This document shows, one piece after another, positions 42,308 through 50,465 of a stretch of 64,000 bases of DNA. The notes beneath the pieces were generated by a model. The model was not told the origin of the DNA. It saw only the letters and a program-made list of their open reading frames with translations, and did not search any database. Origin of the DNA: Hallerella sp964501065 (lineage in GTDB: Bacteria; Fibrobacterota; Fibrobacteria; Fibrobacterales; Fibrobacteraceae); NCBI GenBank assembly GCA_964501065.1, contig CAZCRF010000002.1, positions 62,001 to 126,000 of the forward strand, written 5' to 3'. The translations under genes were made by a program, and so were the position numbers. Every line of letters starts with the position of its first letter. Positions within the stretch are counted from its first letter, which is position 1.

Positions 42308-43575
42308 GAGGCTCCGGTCGTTTTTTGAGCAATGCGATGAAAATCGATTGGCTGTTTTTGGCCTTGGTCTTTGCCTTGACCTTTTTGGGAATCGTGTTGG
42401 TCTTTTCGGCAACGGTGAATGCGGAGCGCGTCTGGTACACGTCGCATTGGTTCCGGCAGATTGTCTATTTCGCCTTCGGTTGTATTTTGGCTGCGGGATT
42501 CGCCTTGATTCGAATCGATTATTGGCAGAGGCTTGCGTTTCCGCTCTATTTTTTGACGGTTGTCCTGCTCGCTTTCGTCGCCTTTGGCGGCGGGGACAGC
42601 GCCAAGGGGGCCGGGCGATGGATTGATTTTGGCCTCATCAAAATCCAGCCGTCCGAATTTGCAAAAATCACCTTTCTTTTGGCGATGTCGAAGTGGCTTT
42701 CGACGCATCGGGTGAACATCTTGAAACCGAAGACCTTTGCCGTTCCTGCGGTGATATTTTTCGTGCCGTTCGTGTTGGTGCTGCGGCAGCCGGACTTGAG
42801 CACGGCCCTCGTGTTCACGGCGGTGACGATTGTGGGGCTTTACTGGTCGGGATTGACCTTGAAAGATCTGTTCTTGCTGCTGAGTCCTGTCGCGTCGGTT
42901 ATCCTTTCCTATCCGCAAATCCCCTATTCCCAAGTGCTCTGGGGGCTTCTCCTTTGCATCGTGTTCTTGATGCTGCTGTCCCACAAGTTGCCGAAAAAGT
43001 TTGTCGTCGTGATTCTTTCCCTGAACATCATCTGCGGCTATGCGAGCACGGTCGCGTGGAACTCCTTGGAAGACCACCAGCGGGATCGCGTGATGACGTT
43101 TGTCGATCCGATGCGCGACCCGAAGGGCGCCGGTTATCAAGTGATACAGTCCGAAGTGGCGATTGGGAGCGGTGGACTTTTCGGGAAGGGATTCCGCGAG
43201 GGGACGCAGACGAATCTGGCCTTTTTGCCGGAAGAGCATACGGATTTCATTTTCAGCGTTTTGGGGGAACAGTTCGGCTTCGTCGGCTGTGTCGTCGTCC
43301 TGGGATTGTACTTTTTGTTCCTGTGGCGCGCGATTTCCATTTGCCGGTTGCATTTGGATCCGTTCGTGAACTTGGTCGTGGCGGGGGCTTGTACGATTTT
43401 CTTCTTTCATATGACGGTGAACATTTCCATGACGCTCGGGCTGATGCCCGTCACCGGGCTTCCGCTGCCATTTCTTTCTTATGGTGGGTCCTTCATGCTG
43501 ACGTGCATGATGCTCGTGGGGCTTCTGGTGAATATGCGCTACCAGGGAAGCCAGCTGGAAAGCAATTACGACTGA
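42304..43575 (+). CDS. rodA: Peptidoglycan glycosyltransferase RodA
   Basis: SEDS-family glycan polymerase of 423 residues with ten or so helices, partner of PBP2. Characteristic stretches: GAGRWIDFGLIKIQPSEFAK (about 103-122), RVMTFVDPMRDPKGAGYQVI (about 263-282) followed by QSEVAIGSGGLFGKG, and GLPLPFLSYGGSFMLTCM near the end. The ATG overlaps the mrdA stop (ATGA). A terminator follows, ending the mre/mrd operon. Confidence 0.95.
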   Translation: MRGSGRFLSNAMKIDWLFLALVFALTFLGIVLVFSATVNAERVWYTSHWFRQIVYFAFGCILAAGFALIRIDYWQRLAFPLYFLTVVLLAFVAFGGGDSAKGAGRWIDFGLIKIQPSEFAKITFLLAMSKWLSTHRVNILKPKTFAVPAVIFFVPFVLVLRQPDLSTALVFTAVTIVGLYWSGLTLKDLFLLLSPVASVILSYPQIPYSQVLWGLLLCIVFLMLLSHKLPKKFVVVILSLNIICGYASTVAWNSLEDHQRDRVMTFVDPMRDPKGAGYQVIQSEVAIGSGGLFGKGFREGTQTNLAFLPEEHTDFIFSVLGEQFGFVGCVVVLGLYFLFLWRAISICRLHLDPFVNLVVAGACTIFFFHMTVNISMTLGLMPVTGLPLPFLSYGGSFMLTCMMLVGLLVNMRYQGSQLESNYD

Positions 43576-43596
43576 GTCCGTGTCGACGAAGGAAAA

Positions 43597-43623
43597 AAGG
43601 CGGATTCCGGGAAGCCGCCTTTG
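43597..43623 (+). terminator. Terminator after rodA
   Basis: AAAGGCGG pairs with CCGCCTTT around ATTCCGGGAAG, then a short T-rich run. It also lies just beyond the stop of the convergent 61-residue gene. Confidence 0.65.
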
Positions 43624-43636
43624 GAGTTTTAAAAGA

Positions 43637-43822
43637 TTATAGAGACTTGCAGTATTGCTGCCGCCCCCTTTCGTTATAAGTGTGTGCAAAAGAGCCTTTT
43701 CGAATGGCCACGGAACTTCCGGTGAATCCGAGCAGGGCGTCTCCAGACTGGCCGCATTTTTGGTCGCCCCTTTCGTCGTAAACGTAGATGGAACTTCCTT
43801 TTTGAATGGCGAAACCAATCAT
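43637..43822 (-). CDS. 61-residue protein with two tandem KGSxxYVYDERG-type repeats
   Basis: Very short protein made of two related halves: GFAIQKGSSIYVYDERGDQ (about residues 3-21) and GSSVAIRKGSFAHTYNERGR (about 35-54), each predicting a beta-hairpin. I have seen similar short YVYDE-repeat proteins annotated as hypothetical in other bacteria. A strong AAGGAGG lies 5-6 nt before the ATG, which argues it is translated. No signal peptide. It is convergent with rodA and divergent from rseP. Function unknown. Confidence 0.65.
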   Translation of the reverse strand: MIGFAIQKGSSIYVYDERGDQKCGQSGDALLGFTGSSVAIRKGSFAHTYNERGRQQYCKSL

Positions 43823-43999
43823 AGAACCTCCTTGGTTTAAATGATGGTTTGTGCTCCTTGTTAAAAAGCATCGTCAAGACTATTTTGTATTTTTTTTTGT
43901 TTTCACGTTCGATGCCCAAGGTCGCCGAGGACTCGATTGGAGGCTTCGTTCCGAAAGGGGGCGAGCCTCTGCGCCGGAAGTTTTCTACATTATCGCTGC

Positions 44000-45370
44000 A
44001 TGGAAAATATTCTCACGAATCTTTTGATGATTTTCCTCGGGCTTTTGAGCTTGAGCTTTTTGGTCTTCATCCATGAATTGGGGCATTTTTTGGTGGCCAA
44101 GTGGAACAAGGTCAAGGTGAACACGTTTTCCATCGGATTCGGCAAAAAGCTGTTGAAATTCAAGAAGGGCGACACGGAATACTGCCTTTCGCTGATTCCT
44201 TTCGGCGGTTATGTCGCCATGGAGGGGGAGAATCCGGAAGATTCCGATTCGAAGGATCCGGGGGCGTTCGTGGGGAAGAGCGTCGGTGTTCGCGCGGCAA
44301 TCGCCTTTGCGGGGCCGTTCGTCAACATCGCTTTCGCGTTTCTGCTTCTGGTCGGTCTTTACATGAAAGGCGTCGAAGAGCCGATTGCGTCCGAGTTGAT
44401 AGTCGGGCTGGTCATTCCGGGAAGCGCGGCGGAAAAGGCCGGCGTGGAACCGGGGGACACGATTTTTGAAATAGACGGCAAACGGACGACCGGATGGGAT
44501 GACTTCCGGGAGCAAATCGGGGTGAGCCTGGGCGCGGAAGTTCCGATTCGCCTGCTTCGCGGCGAAGATACGCTGTCGCTGTCGATGATTCCGGAAGAGA
44601 TGGTCGTTCCCGCACAGGATTCGTCGGAAAAGGGCATCAGCATGGGTGTTGGGGAATCGGGCATCTTTCCGCGGCATCGGGTTGTCGTCAGCGGAAATCC
44701 CCTTTCGGGGAGTGCGGCGGAACGGGCGGGGCTTCTCCCCGGCGACACGATTGTGGAAATCAACCGGCAGCGCGTGTTCCGCTACCAGGATGTCGTGACT
44801 TTGGTCAACGGCTCGGAAGGGCGGCCGATGGATATCGTGATTCACCGTGGACAGGATACCTTGCACAAGGAGCTTTCCGCCGTTTACAATGAAGAGTACA
44901 AGCGTTACATGATCGGCATCCAGATGACTTACGTGATGTTCAACGAAATGCACGTGGTGAGCCGGAGCTTCCCGGCGGCGGTGGTGAAGGCGGGGAAGAC
45001 CAGTTGGAAGATGGCCGTGAGCGTTCCCCGCTACTTCAAACGGATGTTCCAAGGCCAGGTGAAGGTGGACGCAATGTCCGGGCCCGTGACGATTGTCGCC
45101 GTCATGGGGAACGTGTGGCTTTCCGGATTCCAGAACTTCTTGATGATTCTCGCGCTCATCAGCATCAACTTGGGCATCATGAACCTTTTGCCGCTCGCAA
45201 TCACCGATGGGGGAATTCTCCTATTCCTGTTGATAGAAGCTGTCCGCGGCAAGGCTGTTTCCCAGGAGAAGCAAGCGTTCATCCAAAAAATCGCCCTCGC
45301 GTTCTTTTTGGCCCTCTTCGTCTTCATCACGTATCTCGATATCGGGAAAGTGGGACTTTTCTTGAAATAG
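44000..45370 (+). CDS. rseP: Site-2 zinc metalloprotease RseP
   Basis: Inner-membrane intramembrane protease of 456 residues cutting anti-sigma factors and leftover signal peptides. Zinc motif HELGH in FLVFIHELGHFLVAKW (about 20-35), the IPFGGYVAMEGEN loop, two PDZ domains (about 130-195; 215-300, each with the PGSAAEKAGVEPGDTI / SGSAAERAGLLPGDTI start), and the C-terminal metal-binding segment NLLPLAITDGG, where TDGG replaces the usual LDGG. No Shine-Dalgarno; a TACATT box lies 8 nt before the ATG. purD follows after 7 nt. Confidence 0.9.
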   Translation: MENILTNLLMIFLGLLSLSFLVFIHELGHFLVAKWNKVKVNTFSIGFGKKLLKFKKGDTEYCLSLIPFGGYVAMEGENPEDSDSKDPGAFVGKSVGVRAAIAFAGPFVNIAFAFLLLVGLYMKGVEEPIASELIVGLVIPGSAAEKAGVEPGDTIFEIDGKRTTGWDDFREQIGVSLGAEVPIRLLRGEDTLSLSMIPEEMVVPAQDSSEKGISMGVGESGIFPRHRVVVSGNPLSGSAAERAGLLPGDTIVEINRQRVFRYQDVVTLVNGSEGRPMDIVIHRGQDTLHKELSAVYNEEYKRYMIGIQMTYVMFNEMHVVSRSFPAAVVKAGKTSWKMAVSVPRYFKRMFQGQVKVDAMSGPVTIVAVMGNVWLSGFQNFLMILALISINLGIMNLLPLAITDGGILLFLLIEAVRGKAVSQEKQAFIQKIALAFFLALFVFITYLDIGKVGLFLK

Positions 45371-45377
45371 GTAACTT

Positions 45378-46661
45378 ATGAATATTTTGGTCGTCGGCAG
45401 CGGCGGTCGCGAAAATGCGATTGCCTTGGCTGTCAAAAAATCTCCTCTTTGCTCGAATTTGGTGTCTGCGCCGGGAAATCCGGGGATGGAACGCCTCGGG
45501 AAATGTCTCCCCGTCGACGTGGCGTCGCCGTCGGCCATCGCGGATTTGGCTGTAAGGGAAAAGATTGACTTGACCATCATCGGACCGGAAGTCCCCTTGG
45601 TGAACGGCGTTGTCGATGAATTCCGCGCCCGAGGGCTTCGCGCGTTCGGCCCGGTGAAGGGGGCGGCCGCCTTGGAAGGGAGCAAGGCTTTTTCCAAGAA
45701 TTTCATGAAGAAATACGGGATTCCGACTGCCGCCTACGAAACATTTTCCGAGTTGGATGCCGCTTTGGATTTTTTGAAGGGGCATCCCGCCCCGATTGTC
45801 GTCAAGGCTTCGGGGCTTGCCGCCGGGAAAGGCGCGGTCGTCTGCATGACGGATGCGGAAGCCGCCAGCGCCGTTGAAGAAATGCTCGGGGAAAAGGCCG
45901 TTTTCGGCGAATCCGGCAAGACGGTCGTCATTGAAGAATTCATGGAAGGGGAAGAGGCGTCCCTTTTTGCCGTTTGCGACGGGAAGGATTATGTCCTGCT
46001 TTCTTCCGCTCAAGACCACAAACGCGTTTTCGACGGGGACAAGGGACCGAATACCGGTGGAATGGGAGCTTATGCGCCGGCACCCGTCGTCACGCCGGAA
46101 ATCCTCGCGCAAGTCAAGGAGAAAATCATCGAGCCGACCCTTTCGGGAATGTCGGCGGAAGGTTTCCCTTATACGGGAGTGCTCTACGTCGGCATCATGG
46201 TGACGAAGGACGGACCCAAGGTCGTGGAATACAATTGCCGTTTGGGCGATCCGGAATGCCAAGTGGTGCTGCCCGTCTACGACGGTGACGTTCTGGCCCT
46301 GTTTGACGCTGCGGAACGGGGGGAACTTCGGAACTTCCAGGCTGCCGAACAGCCCAAGGGGGCTGCGGCTGTCGTCGTCATGGCGAGCGCCGGTTATCCG
46401 GGGAGTTACGCCAAGGGCAAGGAAATTTCGGGAATCGAAGAGGCGGAGGCCCTCGGCGCCGCCGTCGTCCATGCGGGAACGCGCTCCCAGGATGGAAAGC
46501 TCTTGACTTCGGGCGGGCGCGTCTTGGGGGTCGTCGGGATGGGGAAAGACCTCCGCGCCGCTTTGGACAAGGCTTATGAAGGATGTGGGAAGATTCGCTT
46601 CGAAGGGGCGTTCTTTCGCAAGGACATTGGACAAAAAGGACTTTCAAAATGCAAGAATTGA
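45378..46661 (+). CDS. purD: Phosphoribosylamine--glycine ligase
   Basis: ATP-grasp enzyme of 427 residues joining glycine to 5-phosphoribosylamine in purine synthesis. It opens MNILVVGSGGRENAIALAV; the PurD signatures are IIGPEVPLVNGVVDEF (about 72-87), VVKASGLAAGKGAVV (about 141-155), the HKRVFDGDKGPNTGGMGAY box (about 214-232) and RLGDPECQVVLP (about 285-296). Length is standard. AGGTAA precedes the ATG. purE starts 13 nt before its end. Confidence 0.95.
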   Translation: MNILVVGSGGRENAIALAVKKSPLCSNLVSAPGNPGMERLGKCLPVDVASPSAIADLAVREKIDLTIIGPEVPLVNGVVDEFRARGLRAFGPVKGAAALEGSKAFSKNFMKKYGIPTAAYETFSELDAALDFLKGHPAPIVVKASGLAAGKGAVVCMTDAEAASAVEEMLGEKAVFGESGKTVVIEEFMEGEEASLFAVCDGKDYVLLSSAQDHKRVFDGDKGPNTGGMGAYAPAPVVTPEILAQVKEKIIEPTLSGMSAEGFPYTGVLYVGIMVTKDGPKVVEYNCRLGDPECQVVLPVYDGDVLALFDAAERGELRNFQAAEQPKGAAAVVVMASAGYPGSYAKGKEISGIEEAEALGAAVVHAGTRSQDGKLLTSGGRVLGVVGMGKDLRAALDKAYEGCGKIRFEGAFFRKDIGQKGLSKCKN

Positions 46662-47122
46662 ATCGACCGTTGGTCGGCATTGTCACGGGCAGCGCTTCGG
46701 ACAAGGCGATTGTCGACAAGGTGACTTCCGTATTGGACTCTTTTGGCGTGGCGTGGGAATACAACGTCCTTTCCGCACACCGCACCCCGAACAAGACGGC
46801 GAAGTACGCCCGGGAGGCGGAAAACCGCGGAGTCCAAGTCTTGGTGGGCATCGCCGGGCTTGCCGCCGCCCTTCCCGGAACCCTTGCGGCTCACACGACC
46901 CTTCCCGTGATAGGCGTCCCCGGAGACGGCGGTCCCCTTTCCGGCGTTGACGCTCTCCATTCGATTGTACAAATGCCGTCCGGTATCCCCGTGGCGACGG
47001 TCGGAATCGGGAACGGGAAAAATGCGGCTTATTTGGCTATCGCCATCTTGGCCCTTTCGCATCCGGAAATTCACCAAAAGTTGGTGGAATACCGCCGTTC
47101 CTTGGGTGATTCGGAGCTGTGA
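46649..47122 (+). CDS. purE: 5-(carboxyamino)imidazole ribonucleotide mutase / AIR carboxylase
   Basis: PurE of 157 residues: GIVTGSASDKAIVDK (about 10-24) with the SxSD substrate loop, SAHRTPNKTAKYA (about 42-54) with the catalytic His, and IAGLAAALPGTLAAHTTLPVIGVP. It makes CAIR in purine synthesis. Whether it is class I (N5-CAIR mutase, needs PurK) or class II (uses CO2) is not settled here; no purK lies in the window. ATG 46649 overlaps purD. Confidence 0.92.
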   Translation: MQELNRPLVGIVTGSASDKAIVDKVTSVLDSFGVAWEYNVLSAHRTPNKTAKYAREAENRGVQVLVGIAGLAAALPGTLAAHTTLPVIGVPGDGGPLSGVDALHSIVQMPSGIPVATVGIGNGKNAAYLAIAILALSHPEIHQKLVEYRRSLGDSEL

Positions 47123-47886
47123 AACGGATTGCTCTACTGCTCTTTGGGCTGGTTTCCGCCTCTTTTGCCGCTCCGGGCGTACATCTCCCGTGGGCGGAGG
47201 GGGAGCGGTTGACTTACCGATTGAGTTGGGGGTTCATCACGGCGGGGGCTGCCGATATGGACGCCGTCCCCCGGGATGATGGGAAAATCGAATTCATCAG
47301 CGTGGCGCGGAACAACGGCGCGTTCAAGGCCATTTATCCTGTTGCGGATACGATTCACACCGTGTCCGACGCCAAGACCTTGTTGCCGGATTTGTTCAAG
47401 AAAGTGCTGAATGAAGGTTCCTACCACAGTTCGTCGCACATCCTGTTCGACAGAATTGCGCAAAAAGCCGTTCTTTCGGACACGGTCTTCGAAAATTCCC
47501 GTCGGGAAACGGTCAAATCGCGGATAGACACGACTGTCTCGCTCAAAGGTTTCGAACATTGCGTGATTTCGGCGTTTTATCGCGTCCGCAGCATGGATTT
47601 GGTCGGCAAGAAGGACACTTATTTTTCGGCGGTCAGCGGAAAGAAGCGTTATTCCCTGCAGGTCGTCGTCCACGGGAAGGAGACTGTCGAAACCGATTTG
47701 GGGACGTTCGAGTGCTTCAAGGTCGAACCGATGCTCGGGGATGACGGGGCGTTCAAGGCGGCCGGGCGGCTTTTTATCTGGATTACGGCCGATGAGCGGC
47801 GGCTGCCCGTTTTGATGCGCGTCAAGATTCCCATCGGTTCCATCAAGGGGGAGCTTGTCCAATTTCGCCAAGGACCGCAGAAATAG
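47119..47886 (+). CDS. DUF3108-like exported protein
   Basis: 255 residues with a signal peptide (MKRIALLLFGLVSASFA) starting at GTG, overlapping the purE stop (GTGA). The mature part is all-beta: EGERLTYRLSWGFITAGAAD near the start and FECFKVEPM...RLFIWITADERRLPVLMRVK near the end are the hallmarks of DUF3108 periplasmic proteins, which have a lipid-binding-like beta fold. Role unknown; the purE linkage is probably transcriptional only. Confidence 0.8.
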   Translation: MKRIALLLFGLVSASFAAPGVHLPWAEGERLTYRLSWGFITAGAADMDAVPRDDGKIEFISVARNNGAFKAIYPVADTIHTVSDAKTLLPDLFKKVLNEGSYHSSSHILFDRIAQKAVLSDTVFENSRRETVKSRIDTTVSLKGFEHCVISAFYRVRSMDLVGKKDTYFSAVSGKKRYSLQVVVHGKETVETDLGTFECFKVEPMLGDDGAFKAAGRLFIWITADERRLPVLMRVKIPIGSIKGELVQFRQGPQK

Positions 47887-47927
47887 CGATTTTGAATCCC
47901 GTTCAAATTCTTTTTACACAAATATTT

Positions 47928-47957
47928 TTGCACTCATTTTTGAGAATAAACTATATT
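47928..47957 (+). promoter_or_regulatory. Promoter upstream of the 309-residue barrel gene
   Basis: TTGCAC (47928-47933), 18 nt, TATATT (47952-47957), about 42 nt before the ATG at 48000. Confidence 0.5.
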
Positions 47958-47999
47958 GAATGCGGAACTGTTCTATCCTTCAATAGAGGCTCTTGAGTC

Positions 48000-48929
48000 A
48001 TGTTAAAAAAGTTTAGCGTTTTCTTCTTTGCTTTGACGGTTGCCGGCTTTGCGCAAGATGACTTTGGCGGTTTTGGCGATGCATCGGATAATTCCGCCTA
48101 TACGGCTGCATCCGACGAAGACGATTCCGGGGAAACGGTCTTGCAGAAACGTCGCCGTGCTGCAGGCGGAAGCGTCCAGGCGGCGGATGGCGAAGGCTCG
48201 GCTTTCGAAGAGTCCGACTCCCGTGCCGCCGACCGCGCCAAGCGGCGTGAATTTGAAAAGGATCAGCGGTTGGACGAATTTGCAAACAATTTGCGCCGCC
48301 GCGATTGGTTGAAGGATCGTCTGGTCTTTGAAATCGGAATGGGCTCGCGTCAGCCGGTGATGGGTGAAACGGGACTCGGCATGGGGTTCGGTTTCGGGGC
48401 GGAATACATCACCCGGTGGCATTTGGCCCTTTACGGCTCCTTTGGATTCATCCCCAGCGGTGACGATCCGGACTTCTCCAATTTCACTCTCGAAGGCGGT
48501 ACGGGTTGGAAGGTCGGTTTGAACTATTACCTGTTCCCCAAGAACCCGCTGCACTTGGGCTTTTCCGCTTCTTACGGGACTGTCTATTTTGACCATGCGG
48601 TTCTCGCCGACTCCACGAACGATTATACGCGCGAGTTGATTTCGACGATGGGCTTCCAGTTCGACGTGCTCATCACCTATCTCACGGATGAATGGTATTA
48701 CCTCCAGTTTGCCATCGGCATGTATTATGCGCCGAACGCTTACGACGACTCCCATGAAAAGAACCGCGCCGGCAAGAATGTCTCTCGGGTGATTGACAGC
48801 GACGGCATTTCCAAGTTCGGGCTTGTTTTCGGCATCACGATCGGCTTTGCCCTGCCGGAATTCTTCCCGGACGCGACGGAAATCCGGCGGCGTGAACGCG
48901 AAAAGAAATATGCGGACGAGGACTATTGA
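48000..48929 (+). CDS. Outer-membrane beta-barrel-like protein, 309 residues
   Basis: Signal peptide MLKKFSVFFFALTVAGFAQ, an acidic/Ser-rich and then Arg-rich N-terminal linker (about 20-95), followed by a barrel-like region of eight or more strands (VFEIGMGSRQPVMGETGLGMGFGFG..., WKVGLNYYLFPKNPLHLGFS, GISKFGLVFGITIGFALPEF). A charged tail (EIRRREREKKYADEDY) extends beyond the last strand, unlike typical BAM substrates. No family recognised. Confidence 0.7.
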   Translation: MLKKFSVFFFALTVAGFAQDDFGGFGDASDNSAYTAASDEDDSGETVLQKRRRAAGGSVQAADGEGSAFEESDSRAADRAKRREFEKDQRLDEFANNLRRRDWLKDRLVFEIGMGSRQPVMGETGLGMGFGFGAEYITRWHLALYGSFGFIPSGDDPDFSNFTLEGGTGWKVGLNYYLFPKNPLHLGFSASYGTVYFDHAVLADSTNDYTRELISTMGFQFDVLITYLTDEWYYLQFAIGMYYAPNAYDDSHEKNRAGKNVSRVIDSDGISKFGLVFGITIGFALPEFFPDATEIRRREREKKYADEDY

Positions 48930-48942
48930 TTTTTAAGGGAAG

Positions 48943-48966
48943 AGCGGACGGAAGTCCGCTTTTTTG
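48943..48966 (+). terminator. Terminator before tRNA-Arg
   Basis: AGCGGAC pairs with GTCCGCT around GGAA, followed by TTTTT. Confidence 0.85.
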
Positions 48967-49023
48967 TTGCCGATGAAGCCTTGAAGCTCTGTTGAAATAA
49001 TTCTATATTCAAACCGCTCTGTT

Positions 49024-49097
49024 GTCCGCGTAGCTCAATTGGATAGAGTGTCAGTTTCCGAAACTGAAGGTCGCGAGTTCGACTCTCGCCGTGGGCA
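49024..49097 (+). tRNA. tRNA-Arg (CCG)
   Basis: 74 nt. Acceptor GTCCGCG/CGTGGGC with G-T wobbles, D arm with GCTCAATTGGATAGAGT, anticodon stem TCAGT/ACTGA and loop TTCCGAA (anticodon CCG), T arm GCGAGTTCGACTCTCGC. Discriminator A. CCA not encoded. Confidence 0.94.
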
Positions 49098-49101
49098 CTG
49101 C

Positions 49102-49128
49102 AAACGCACCGGGAAACCGGTGCGTTTC
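49102..49128 (+). terminator. tRNA-Arg terminator
   Basis: AAACGCACCGG pairs perfectly with CCGGTGCGTTT around GAAA, just after the tRNA. The following 280 bp (to 49415) contain no gene I can support. Confidence 0.85.
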
Positions 49129-49415
49129 TGTTTGTGGAGAATCGATTTGTTGAGCTGTTTTTTGAGAGATGCGCGTCAAACAGTGGCAAATTTCGGGGCA
49201 AAATGTTGCGAATCGACGTCCCGGACGATTTTTTCGACGGCAAAAATGGAAAATTTTGCATTTTTTGGGAAAAATAAGGCTGTAAAATCCTTTTATACTA
49301 TGGAAATTCTCCGTTGCGAATTTGGCGGTGGACGACCCTTGTTTTCCTTTCTCCGATTGTATCGCTTTTTGCTATATTTTCGGGGAATTGAAAATTTGAG
49401 CTGAATCTTGTTCCT

Positions 49416-49497
49416 GTATTGAAAAGTCTGGTACGCTTTACGTTAGCAGGGACAGGATGTCGCTTTTTGCTAACGGGTTTACCAGAGCCTTCAATAC
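49416..49497. other. 82-nt imperfect palindrome (large stem-loop)
   Basis: Three perfectly complementary blocks nested in order: 49416-49423 with 49490-49497 (8 bp, GTATTGAA/TTCAATAC), 49427-49433 with 49480-49486 (7 bp, TCTGGTA/TACCAGA) and 49441-49448 with 49468-49475 (8 bp, CGTTAGCA/TGCTAACG). They are separated by internal loops (3+3 and 7+4 nt) and closed by a 19-nt loop. No T run follows, so it is not an intrinsic terminator. It lies 90 bp upstream of the first of four small exported-protein genes. Confidence 0.75.
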
Positions 49498-49587
49498 ATA
49501 AGCCTCGCGACTCTGCACCTTTTTTGTGGAAATCGTACAAAGTCCGAGGAGGCTGCTTGCAATCCGCGTTTGCGGAAAGGAGAAAAG

Positions 49588-49788
49588 ATGAGTCGACTGT
49601 CCGTCGCTGCGTTCGCGGCATTTGGGTGTGTTTTCCTTTTGGGATGCGCCGGAACAGGATCGAGGTGTGAGCAATTGCACCCCGGATGCAGGTGGCATTG
49701 CGCCATGGAAAACGACTTTATGTTCCCCGGGTCCCAGTATGCGGACATGGTCTATCGGAACGCTTCCGTCGAAAACTGCCATTGGTGA
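49588..49788 (+). CDS. Small Cys-rich lipoprotein, 66 residues
   Basis: Lipoprotein signal MSRLSVAAFAAFGCVFLLGC (lipobox LLGC) and a mature part of about 47 residues with four further cysteines (SRC, PGC, WHC, ENC) that could form two disulfides. A good Shine-Dalgarno (AAAGGAG) precedes the ATG. First of four small exported-protein genes spaced by 1-12 nt. No family recognised; the Cys-rich mature part is reminiscent of secreted mini-proteins generally. Confidence 0.65.
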   Translation: MSRLSVAAFAAFGCVFLLGCAGTGSRCEQLHPGCRWHCAMENDFMFPGSQYADMVYRNASVENCHW

Positions 49789-49798
49789 AAGGTCAAAA

Positions 49799-50215
49799 AT
49801 GAAAAAGTTGTATATGATTGTCGTCTTGCTGTTCTCCGCCGCCGCGTTTGCGGACGAGTGCTATTTCCAGTCCCGTGCGACGTCTTACTATTTGAGACCC
49901 GCGCTAAAAAGGATTTCGTGCGCCACGTACCTAAGTGCTATGCAAGGTTCTTCCAATTACGCTGCGCTAATCGGCGAAGAGGGGAATCTGATTTTCGAGA
50001 CCGACAATGAACGGTTCCTGATTGGCAAATTTTTCTATTCGTTGGAGATGCAAGACTATGTGCTTTACGGTTATATCGAGTTTTCTGGAGGAGTTCCCAA
50101 TCGTTGCGAGACGACAAAGAGTTCCGGGGTTTGCAGCGCGTTTGATTACACGACTTTTGCGATTGCCTTCAAAAACTTTTTGCATTCACCGGAAAGGATC
50201 AAAATCAGGAGATAA
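49799..50215 (+). CDS. Exported protein, 138 residues
   Basis: Signal peptide MKKLYMIVVLLFSAAAFA cleaved before DECYFQ. The mature domain of about 120 residues has four cysteines (DEC, ISC, NRC, GVC) and a mixed alpha/beta look (LIFETDNERFLIGKFFYSLE, YVLYGYIEFSGG). It starts 10 nt after the preceding lipoprotein gene (AAAGG upstream) and ends 1 nt before the next ATG. No homologue recognised. Confidence 0.65.
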   Translation: MKKLYMIVVLLFSAAAFADECYFQSRATSYYLRPALKRISCATYLSAMQGSSNYAALIGEEGNLIFETDNERFLIGKFFYSLEMQDYVLYGYIEFSGGVPNRCETTKSSGVCSAFDYTTFAIAFKNFLHSPERIKIRR

Positions 50216-50216
50216 G

Positions 50217-50453
50217 ATGCCGAAGAAACTTTTTTGCCTTTTCCTATTGGCTCTTGCCGCTTTTGCAAGCGCATACAATTTCAAATGCCATTCGCGGAAC
50301 GGCTGGTCTCCGGGGAATGGGCGTTACAATTACGAGGGGGAGTGGATTGGTTATTTCGGAGTCCGTGCGAGAGCCGGCGAATATGTGCTTTTTTATTATC
50401 CGAAGGGCGGCAAGGGCTATTGGTTTCACAGATATGACTGCATTGAACTTTGA
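50217..50453 (+). CDS. Exported protein, 78 residues
   Basis: Signal peptide MPKKLFCLFLLALAAFASA, then a compact aromatic/Gly-rich beta domain (NYEGEWIGYFGVRARAGEYV, PKGGKGYWFHRYDC) bracketed by two cysteines that probably pair. AGGAG precedes the ATG, which is 1 nt after the previous stop. No family recognised; the size and fold resemble small inhibitor or binding domains, but that is only appearance. Confidence 0.65.
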   Translation: MPKKLFCLFLLALAAFASAYNFKCHSRNGWSPGNGRYNYEGEWIGYFGVRARAGEYVLFYYPKGGKGYWFHRYDCIEL

Positions 50454-50465
50454 CTGGGGGACGAG

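Noticed and set aside
42262..43818. 518-codon minus-strand frame opposite rodA
   Set aside because: Shadow of the rodA membrane helices; highly charged and without family features.
49416..49497. Integron attC site
   Set aside because: The palindrome has GTTAGC on the left and GCTAAC on the right, the reverse of the attC order (AAC-box first, GTT-box last), and the conserved 7-base boxes do not fit. No integrase gene is near.
49419..49670. Open frame of 83 codons between tRNA-Arg and the first small lipoprotein gene
   Set aside because: It runs through the large palindrome, has no ribosome-binding site and overlaps the better-supported lipoprotein gene in another frame.
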